A DNA stretch of 64,000 nucleotides from Vitis vinifera. Its lineage: Eukaryota; Streptophyta; Magnoliopsida; Vitales; Vitaceae. Of the stretch, positions 56,669 through 64,000 are shown piece after piece. The notes below the pieces were generated by a model. The model had not been told where the DNA came from, did no database searches, and saw nothing but the letters and a program-made list of their open reading frames with translations. The translations under genes were made by a program, and so were the position numbers. The stretch is from the NCBI RefSeq assembly GCF_030704535.1, contig NC_081811.1, forward strand, positions 7,172,001 to 7,236,000. The letters run 5' to 3'. The first letter of the stretch is position 1. Each line of letters starts with the position of its first letter.

Positions 56669-58260
56669 TGATACATGGCATGAAATGATTGTAGCATTTC
56701 AACTTTACAAGCCCAAGTAGTTACCATTCTTTCCTAAGTGTTGTTATATTTCTGGCACATCAGTTTTTGCACTATTTTGATAATTGTCTTAACCAACTTC
56801 TGCTGGTGGCAACCGCCTACGATTTCTTCTTTTGGTTTTGTTTATGATGGGCAATACATGCCTTAAGAGTAGATGGAGATATGTATTCAATGATGAAACA
56901 AAAAAGTAGGTTTGAAAACCCCAAAGTTTTGTATGGCTTAGTTTCTAAAGTTTGGTTTGCAGATTTCTCTGGTATATTGGAGTGCTTATCATTCTCCTTT
57001 CCTCCATGGGAAGTTCCCTATGGTAACTAAAAGGTGTATTTTGTTTTGCCAATCAATATATGAATTTAACTGAATTTACTCTTCATTGTGTTTGCAGTTG
57101 GTGAAATGGTGGTTTAACCAAGTTTCTGTTGGGGATTTTTAAGTCATGTCTCTTAGTTTTGTTGTTCAGTTCAAAGCAGAAGAGCTTCAGAGCTATCTGT
57201 CCATAGTTTCTTTCTTTCTTTCTTTCTTTGATGTGAAACCAAAAACTTCAATGCAATAAAAGGGGAGGATTACATAGAGAAGGATGGGTGGTTTGGATTC
57301 TAGCAGGGACTAGGACCAATTTTCTAAACAATGCCCCACAAAGGGAAGCCAAGCTTCAACATGGTCAAGTGATTCTAACCCTTGTCCCAAGTGGTTCAAC
57401 ATGGTTTCATTTCATTTAGTAGGTCCTTTCTTGCCATCCTATCCTTTATATTTGTATTAATCTTTATTTCGAAGATTTCTTTTGTTTACTTATTCATTTT
57501 TCCATTGTGAGGGAAAGAAAATCTTTCTCTTCTAAGCTTGTTTGCCAACCAAAAGGTATTTGAGTAAGGTTGAAATTTAATTTCAACCTCTTTTAGGCTA
57601 TGTTTGGTTTTTGAAAAATTTGAAGGAAAGAAAAATTGAGAGAAAAGGTAAAAGGAAAGAAAAAGGGTAGACAAATTAAAAAATAAATTATTTTTATATA
57701 TTACTTCAAACTTTTTTAACAAATTTAACTCTTCTATATATAGATTAAATCATTTAAAAATATACAAAATTTTAATAATTTTAATTATATTTAATTTCTT
57801 TTATATTTTTCACAAGTATAAAAAAATCATTTTTCTTAATATTTTTTTTTTCTTTTTTTACTGCTTTCCGAGAAGCAAACACAATCTTATTATTATTTGT
57901 TTTAAATCTATATGCTAGTATTATTTTTGTTCCTTGTGAATATAATTTAGAGTTTATTATTTTTGTAATTTTTGATAAACATTTTTTTTAGTAAAAATAG
58001 TTAAAATAACATTTAGTAATAATTTAAAAGTAAAGGCATTTAAAAAAAATTAAAATATTATATGAACTTGAAAAAGGAGACATCGGAAGGGTTATTCGGA
58101 GGAATAGTCCTAAACTCAAGAATGTCTATAGTGTCTAATATTTCAAAAATGTCTAGAATTTTTTTTATTTTAAATCACAACTTTCTTTAAAAAATTGTTA
58201 AGGGTTTTGGAGAGATTGAATGGAAAGAAAGATCGGAAGAGTCTGTATGGAATGCCATGG
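56669..58260. other. B-unit 3' flank and spacer
   Basis: 56670-57240 is the repeated B 3' flank including a (TTTC)n tract near 57210-57230. It is followed by unique DNA, the MITE-like repeat at 57598, and AT-rich sequence up to the next unit's 5' flank (TTAACAAATTCGTAATTTAG near 58272). Confidence 0.5.
57598..57885. repeat. MITE-like repeat (TGTTTGGTT ends)
   Basis: Begins GGCTATGTTTGGTTTTTG and ends near AGAAGCAAACACAATC, imperfect inverted ends with an AT-rich core. Same class as 33394, 36470 and 60706. Confidence 0.5.
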
Positions 58261-58490
58261 GTATTTTTGTCTTAACAAATTCGTAATTTAGGTATATGTG
58301 CCTATGACCAGCCATTAGGAAGCATTTCAAGACGAGGGAAAATCCGGGCTCAAAGGGTAAATTTTTTCTGGAGAAGGTGTTGAAGGAACTTCCGGTAGAA
58401 GGACGCATTGCTCTACTGCAGACCAAGTCCGATCAAGATTCAGAGCTATACGATTTTGAAATTGGTAAGAGCCTGAAGCTTCCTTTGCAA

Positions 58491-59645
58491 ATGCGTCTTA
58501 AATTTATCTGTGAGAGACTAGGGTTAATCCCAAAATGGTGGCAGGCAGATTCCACGACCCAACTGCATTTTCTTCGAAATACAACTCCATTTATCATCAG
58601 ATTGTTCTCGGCATCCAACCAGCATTCTTTTACTGTGTCTTACCTCGTAAAGTCATGTGGGTTGTCCCCAGAAACTGCTATTTCTGCATCCGAGAAGATA
58701 CACTTTGAAAACCCTAAAAATCCAGATTCTGTTCTCGCTCTTCTCAGAGACTCTGGATGTACCAACACCCATATCGCCAAAATCGTAACCAAGCTTCCTT
58801 CACTGCTCTTGGTCAATCCTGAGAAGACCCTTTTGCCCAAACTCGAATTTTTTCGTTCTATGGGCCTTTCTAGTGCTGATCTTGCTAGCATCCTCTCTTC
58901 TGAGCCAAGTATCTTGAATAAGAGCTTAGAAAAGGTTCTAATTCCCAAGCATAATTTCCTCAAGAGTGTACATGTAAATAATGAAGGTGCCATGAAGATT
59001 CTCAAGAGGTCATCCTGGAGTTCTAGTGGAAAGACCATAGCTGCCAATATTGCTGTTCTGAGAGAAATTGGAGTTCCCATATCCCATATCTCATTTTTAG
59101 TGGTGCGTTATCACACAATCTGCCAAAAAAGTGATAAATTCAGTGAAAATGTCAAGAAGGTTGTGGAAATGGGATTTAATCCTTTGAAATTTACTTTCGT
59201 GAATGCACTCCAAGCATTCTGTCAAATGACTGAATCAACTCGGCAACAAAAAATGGAGATGTATAGGAGGTGGGGTTGGTCTGAAGATGAGATTGTGTCG
59301 GCATTCAGAAGTCGTCCACAATGTATGCAATTGTCTGAGAAGAAAGTTACCAAGGTGTTGGATTTCCTTGTGAACAAAATGGGTTGGCAGCCTGCAGTTG
59401 TTGCTAGGGCACCAGTAGCTATCTGCCTCAATTTTGAGAAGAGGGTTGTTCCAAGGTGTTCAGTGGTGAAAGTTCTGTTATTGAAAGGGTTGGTAAAGAA
59501 GGATTTGAGGTTAGATCATTTTCTGAGTCTCACTGAGGGGAATTTCTTGGATAAGTATGTAATCAAATATGAGGATGACATTCCTCAGTTGTTAGATCTA
59601 TATCAAGGGAAGGTGAGTTTTATGGAGCTAGGATTTGGATCTTAG
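58491..59645 (+). CDS. mTERF-B3, organelle mTERF-family protein
   Basis: Single-exon, 384 residues from the ATG at 58491 (MRLKFICERLG). Architecture as in B1: presequence with RNTTPFIIRLFSASNQHS, B signature ENPKNPDSVLALLRDSGCT, mTERF repeats (KLPSLLL, SSEPSILN, SRPQCMQL, RAPVAICL), end MELGFGS. Three residues are missing where B1, B2 and B4 read SSSGNLE..., leaving SSSGKTIAANIA, an in-frame 9-bp loss in the proline-less third repeat. Upstream the frame stays open for 38 codons without ATG. Confidence 0.88.
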   Translation: MRLKFICERLGLIPKWWQADSTTQLHFLRNTTPFIIRLFSASNQHSFTVSYLVKSCGLSPETAISASEKIHFENPKNPDSVLALLRDSGCTNTHIAKIVTKLPSLLLVNPEKTLLPKLEFFRSMGLSSADLASILSSEPSILNKSLEKVLIPKHNFLKSVHVNNEGAMKILKRSSWSSSGKTIAANIAVLREIGVPISHISFLVVRYHTICQKSDKFSENVKKVVEMGFNPLKFTFVNALQAFCQMTESTRQQKMEMYRRWGWSEDEIVSAFRSRPQCMQLSEKKVTKVLDFLVNKMGWQPAVVARAPVAICLNFEKRVVPRCSVVKVLLLKGLVKKDLRLDHFLSLTEGNFLDKYVIKYEDDIPQLLDLYQGKVSFMELGFGS

Positions 59646-60349
59646 GAGATAGTGGTACATGGCATGAAATGATTGTAGCATTTCAACTTTACAAGCCCAA
59701 GTAATTATCATTCTTTCTCAAGTGTTGCTATATTTTCAGCACATCAGTTTTTGCACTGTCTTGATAATTGTCTTAACCAACTTCTGCTGATGGTAACCTC
59801 AATAACAATTTCTCCTTTTCGTTTTGTTTATGATTGACAATACATGCTGTAAGAGTTCATGGAGATATGTATTCAATGATGAAAATAAAAAACTAGGGAT
59901 GAAAACCCCGAAGTTTTGTATGGGCAGTTTCTAAAGTTTGGTTTGCAGACTGCCCTGGTATCTTGTAGTATTTATCATCCTCCTTAGCTCCATGGGAAGT
60001 TTCCTGTAGGGAACTAAAAGGTGTATTTTGTTTTGCCAATCAATATTTGAATTTAGCTGAATTTACTAGTTTTCATTATGTTTGTAGTTAGTGAAATGGT
60101 GGTTTAACCAAGTTTCTGTTTGGTGTTATCAAGTCTATGTCTTTTCAGTTTTGTTGTTCAGCTCAAAGCAGAAGAGCTTCAGAGCTTTCTTTTAAGCTTC
60201 AACATGGACGAGATTCCAACCACCAGCTGCAACCCTTGTCCCAAATGATTCAACATGGACCAATTTTCTACCCTTGATATTTGTATTCATCTTTAGTTGG
60301 AGGATTTCTTTTGCTTATTTATTTATTTTTTCGGTTGCGGAAGCTAAGG

Positions 60350-60456
60350 AATGAAGGTGTGAACATGAGATTTGGTTGAGAAAGCATCCTGTGAGTATGA
60401 ATAGTATTGATAGGGGAATGGATTTCCATGTGAACAAGATGGGTTGTGACTTGTGA
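60350..60456 (+). pseudogene. mTERF gene fragment
   Basis: One frame reads EHEIWLRKHPVSMN then MDFHVNKMGC before TGA. It aligns with the conserved mTERF block (W)SEDEI..AFR..P.CM...DFLVNKMGW. Its RKHP is unlike the B genes next to it, which have RTRP, RRRP or SRP, so it may derive from a different, lost mTERF copy. Only about 35 codons remain. Confidence 0.6.
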
Positions 60457-60705
60457 GACACCCTTCCAGTGCTATAACAAAGTCTCTGTTTCTCAGTTTT
60501 GGAAATAGGATCATCTTGACTATTGTTAAAGTTCTCTCTCTCTCTATCCTACACCATTTCTTTACTGACGAGCATTACTTAGAGTTACCAAGCCCTTGGG
60601 TCCATTTCCCCAACTGCATTTTTTCTGTCAACTTTTTTCATGACTGAATAACAGAAATTTTATAAATTTTTCTTATTTTTTTCTCTTTATTTTATTTGGC
60701 TTAGG

Positions 60706-61007
60706 TTATGTTTGGTTTCACAGAGTCATGAATGAAGAAAGAAAAAAATGGTGAGAAAAATGATTTCTCCTGTTTGGTTTCATTACAAAAAATATATAAA
60801 AAAAAAATCAAATATAATTAAAGTTAATTATAAAATTATACAGTTTTAAATTATTTAATATTTATATATAAGAATTAAAAATAAGTGAAATAAATTTAAA
60901 ATAATATATAAAATAATTTATTATCCGTATATTTTCTTTCCTTAGCATATTTGGTCAAATTATCTAGAAACCGTAGTCTTAAATTTTTGGGAAATCAAAC
61001 ATAGACT
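60706..61007. repeat. MITE-like repeat (TGTTTGGTT ends)
   Basis: Starts GTTATGTTTGGTTTCACAG and ends with the complement of AGTCTATGTTTGATTTCCC; about 300 bp with an AT-rich core. Same class as the repeats at 33394 and 57598. Confidence 0.5.
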
Positions 61008-61942
61008 GATTCTTGAATTTTAAATCATATTTGTTAGGATTTTGGCATTTTGTAAAAGCAAGTTGCAGTAATTCAAGAGTTATATCTAAGGGTGTAATAA
61101 ATGAAAATTTTCAAACTATATCGAATTTTGAAATGATAAGAATCTTTTAAATTATAGAGTAATTTATTTCATTAAAGATTTATTTTTATATTATTTTAAT
61201 TTTTAATATTCCTATTTTAGGAAAAATTATGTAAAATAGATTGGTCATAAAGCTTATTAAAAAAGAGTTGAAAATTGTTTCCAAAAAGAATTTTGATAAT
61301 TTATTTAACTTTGTTCACCACCTCTATTTTTTGGCTAAATACTCCCGATGCTCATAAGTTCAAAATTTTATAAAATATCTTTTTTATTTTGAAAGAGATA
61401 AAAAAATGAAAAAAAAATGAAATAAATAAATAAATAAATAAAAAGAACCATTGGAGGTGCTTGAACTTGGAAAAACCAAACATCAATAAGGGGGTTGAGA
61501 GGTATACTTTTAAACTCTCTTAGGAGTGTTAAAAAGTATAGGATCTAGCGCTTAAAAAAAATTGAAAAAAATTGGAAAAATTGTACAAATATATCTCTAG
61601 CTTCGTTGGAGATGATTATTTGTTTATATTGTTTTAAAAGCTAATTTTCTTCAAAAATTTGTTAGGGTTTTGGAGAGATGGAAAAGAAGAAACGAGGGAA
61701 GAAGATTAATGGGTAGTTTTGGGTTAACAAATTCGTAATTTAGGTTGATATAAGGAGTTATTTAGTTGGAAGCATTTCTAGAAAAGAGAGAAAATCCAGG
61801 CTCTTGAAAGGAAAATTTTCTCGAGGAGAAGGTGCTGAAGGAACTTCCGGTAAAAGGAGACATTGCTTGCAGACCGGAGTCCGTTCAAGATTCAGAGCTA
61901 TACAATTTTGAAATTGGTGAGAACCAGAAGCTTCCTTTGCAA

Positions 61943-63106
61943 ATGTGTATCAAATTTATCTGTAAGAGAATAGGGTTAATCCCAAAAATGTGGCAGGCAG
62001 CTTCCACAGCCCAACTGCATTTTCTTCGAAATACAACTCCATATATCTTCAGAAGTTTCTCAGCATCCAACCAGCATTCTTTCACAGTGTCTTACCTCGT
62101 AAACTCATGTGGGTTGTCCCCAGAAACTGCTATTTCTGCATCCGGGAAGATACGCTTTGAAAACCCTAAAAACCCAGATTCTGTTCTCGCTCTTCTCAGA
62201 AACTCTGGATGTACCAACACCCATATCACCAAAATTGTAACCAAGCTTCCTTCACTGCTTTTGGTCAATCCTGAGAAGACCCTTTTACCCAAACTCGAAT
62301 TTTTTCGTTCTATGGACCTTTCTGGTGCTGATCTTGCTAGCATTCTCTCTTCTAGGCCAAGTATCTTGAGGAAGAGCTTAAAAAATGTTCTAATTCCCAA
62401 GTATAATTTCCTCAAGAGTCTAAATATCAGTAATGAAGATGCCGTGAAGGTTCTTAAGAGGTCATCCTGGAGTTCTAGTGGAAATCTGGAGAGGACCATA
62501 GCTGCCAATATTGCAGTTCTGAGAGAAATTGGAGTTCCCATATCCCACATCTCATTTTTAGTGGCGCGTTATCACTCAATCGGCCAAAGGAGCGATAAAT
62601 TCAGTGAAAATGTCAAGACGGTTGTGGAAATGGGATTCAATCCTTTGAAATTTACCTTCCTGAATGCTCTCCAATCATTCTGTCAAATGACTGAATCAAC
62701 TCGGCAACAAAAAATGGAGATGTATAGGGGGTGGGGTTGGTCTGAAGATGAGATTCTGTTGGCATTCAGAACTTGTCCACAATGTATGCAATTGTCTGAG
62801 AACAAAGTTACAAAGGTGTTGGATTTCCTTGTGAACAAAATGGGTTGGCAGCCTGCAGTTGTTGCTAGGGCGCCAATCGCTCTCTGCCTCAATTTTGAGA
62901 AGAGGGTTGTTCCAAGGTGTTCAGTGGTGAAGGTTCTGTTGTTGAAAGGGTTGGTAAAGAAGGATTTAAAGTTAGGTCATTTTCTGAGTGTCACTGAGGG
63001 GGATTTCGTGGATAAGTATGTAATAAAAAATCTGGATGACATTCCTCAGTTATTAGATCTATATCAAGGGAAGGTGAGTTTTATTGAGCTAGAATTTGGA
63101 TCTTAG
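61943..63106 (+). CDS. mTERF-B4, organelle mTERF-family protein with SINE at its stop codon
   Basis: Single-exon, 387 residues from the ATG at 61943 (MCIKFICKRIG). The presequence contains RNTTPYIFRSFSASNQHS; the B signature ENPKNPDSVLALLRNSGCT follows; repeats include KLPSLLL, SSRPSILR, TCPQCMQL and RAPIALCL; the end is IELEFGS with TAG at 63104-63106. In the conserved RRWGWSEDE block the first residues are RGWGWSEDE. A SINE inserted at the stop: the target duplication contains the last codons and the stop, so the protein is unaffected, but the mRNA would start its 3' UTR with SINE sequence. Confidence 0.88.
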   Translation: MCIKFICKRIGLIPKMWQAASTAQLHFLRNTTPYIFRSFSASNQHSFTVSYLVNSCGLSPETAISASGKIRFENPKNPDSVLALLRNSGCTNTHITKIVTKLPSLLLVNPEKTLLPKLEFFRSMDLSGADLASILSSRPSILRKSLKNVLIPKYNFLKSLNISNEDAVKVLKRSSWSSSGNLERTIAANIAVLREIGVPISHISFLVARYHSIGQRSDKFSENVKTVVEMGFNPLKFTFLNALQSFCQMTESTRQQKMEMYRGWGWSEDEILLAFRTCPQCMQLSENKVTKVLDFLVNKMGWQPAVVARAPIALCLNFEKRVVPRCSVVKVLLLKGLVKKDLKLGHFLSVTEGDFVDKYVIKNLDDIPQLLDLYQGKVSFIELEFGS

Positions 63107-63108
63107 GA

Positions 63109-63285
63109 AACCTTGAGGGGTAGCTCAGTTGGTCTGGCCTTGGGTTTGCTCCCCAATGGTCACCAGTTCGAGTCCCCTCAGGGCCACTGGAGGTTTACCT
63201 GGTCGTTAACTTCAGGGCCCCGTCGAATTAGTCGAGGTGTGCGTAAGCTAGCCCGGACATCCACGGTTATAAATAAATAAAAAAA
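63109..63285 (+). mobile_element. tRNA-derived SINE
   Basis: A 177-bp insertion flanked by a 13-bp direct repeat TTGGATCTTAGGA (63096-63108 and 63286-63298). The head carries RNA polymerase III promoter boxes: A box TAGCTCAGTTGG (63121-63132) and B box AGTTCGAGTCC (63165-63175). The tail is AAATAAATAAAAAAA. The body after the B box is GC-rich and unlike tRNA, so this is a SINE rather than a tRNA gene. The target duplication is perfect, which indicates a fairly recent insertion by LINE machinery acting in trans. Confidence 0.9.
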
Positions 63286-63298
63286 TTGGATCTTAGGA

Positions 63299-64000
63299 GA
63301 TAGTGATACATGACATGAAATGATTGTAGCATTTCAACTTTGCAGGCCCAAAGTAATTATCATTCTTCCCTAGGTGTTGCTTTATTTCCGGCACATCAGT
63401 CTTTGCATAATTTTGATAATTGTCTTAACCAACTTCTGCTGGTGGTAACATCAAACAATTTCTTCTTTTCGTTTTGTTTATGATGGACAGTACATGCCTT
63501 ACAGCTTCATGGAGATATGTATTCAATGATGAAACAAAAAAGTGGGTATGAAAACCCCAAAAGTTTTGTATGGGTTGTTTCTAAAGTTTGGTTTGCAGAT
63601 GGCCCTGGTATTGAGTATGTATCATCCTTCTTCCCTCCATGGGAAGTGTCCTGTAGGGAACTAAAAGGCGTGTTTCGTTTTGCTTTTGCCAATCAATATA
63701 TGAATTTAGCTGCATTTACTAGTTTTCATTATGTTTGCAGTTAGTGAAATGGTGGTTAAACCAAGTTTCTGTTGGGGGCTATTAAGCAGTTCAAAGCAGA
63801 AGAGCTTCAGAGCATGTTAGCATCCAACTCCCAAGTTATAGATACTCCTCTTTACTTGATGAATTTGCTTGCATGTTGTTCCTACTTCCTCCTACATACT
63901 TGACCAATGCTCGATTTCTTGTTCCTACTTCCTACATACTTGACCAATGCTCTCGATTTCTTGTCCCCTATTTTTCTTTCAGTATATAGAACTACTTGTG
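63299..64000. other. B-unit 3' flank and window end
   Basis: The repeated B-gene 3' flank continues after the SINE to about 63815 (CTCCATGGGAAGTGTCC, AGAAGAGCTTCAGAGCA). Beyond that a short near-tandem duplication (TTGTTCCTACTTCC...ACATACTTGACCAATGCTC, twice between about 63875 and 63955) is seen and no gene. Confidence 0.55.

Larger units (their letters stand above)
59646..61680. other. B-unit 3' flank and spacer
   Basis: 59646-60200 is the repeated B 3' flank. It is followed by an mTERF fragment (60350-60456), a MITE-like repeat (60706-61007), and AT-rich DNA up to the B4 5' flank near 61,690 (GGGTTTTGGAGAGATGG, shared with B3). Confidence 0.5.

Noticed and set aside
62092-62550. ~150-codon antisense frames conserved in mTERF-B2, B3 and B4
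   Set aside because: They mirror the sense codons of recently duplicated genes, so their conservation follows from the sense protein; no independent start context or domain.
63117-63180. tRNA gene suggested by A and B boxes near 63120-63175
   Set aside because: The sequence cannot form an acceptor stem, continues into a SINE body with an A-rich tail, and is bounded by 13-bp duplications.

Overview
The window looks like a gene-poor, AT-rich stretch of a eudicot nuclear genome, most likely grapevine (Vitis) or a close relative. That is inferred from gene content, intron structure and transposon types; no search was run. Exon-intron genes, a tandem family of organelle-targeted mTERF genes, Pack-type DNA transposons, Copia and TRIM elements, MITEs and a tRNA-derived SINE are all typical of plants.

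Layout. 1-3.7 kb holds intergenic repeats and one short intronless gene on the minus strand (141 aa, EDA6-like). 3.7-4.9 kb is a complete non-autonomous Mutator-like element with 9-bp target duplications. 8.2-13.6 kb is a nest: a 4.6-kb Pack-CACTA carrying a stearoyl-ACP desaturase gene fragment sits inside the last codons of a decayed GRF zinc-finger gene, which abuts a second Mutator-like terminal repeat. 17.0-21.3 kb is a broken Copia LTR retrotransposon with intact 5-bp target duplications. 25.1-31.6 kb is a five-coding-exon NPG1/NPGR-family TPR gene (732 aa).

From 32.3 kb to the end the window is an mTERF cluster: seven intact single-exon genes, one pseudogene with a large internal deletion, and one short fragment. 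They form two subfamilies. Group A (32.4 pseudogene, 37.5, 43.4 minus strand, 47.0 kb) and group B (52.9, 55.5, 58.5, 61.9 kb, all plus strand) differ in N-terminus and in the segment after the first repeat. All begin with a Ser/Arg/Phe-rich presequence and probably act on nucleic acid in mitochondria or plastids. The duplications included flanking DNA, so paralogous flanks act as empty sites that date or delimit later insertions: a MITE at 33.4 kb, a 2.7-kb composite insertion at 40.6-43.3 kb, and a SINE whose target duplication contains the stop codon of the last mTERF gene.

The most interesting signals are the growing mTERF array with conserved upstream reading frames (an overlapping uORF in group A, a conserved open 5' extension in group B), the gene-capturing CACTA/MULE nest, and the stop-codon SINE. 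I found no clearly new protein system; the mTERF cluster is the best candidate for a rapidly evolving nuclear-organelle locus.
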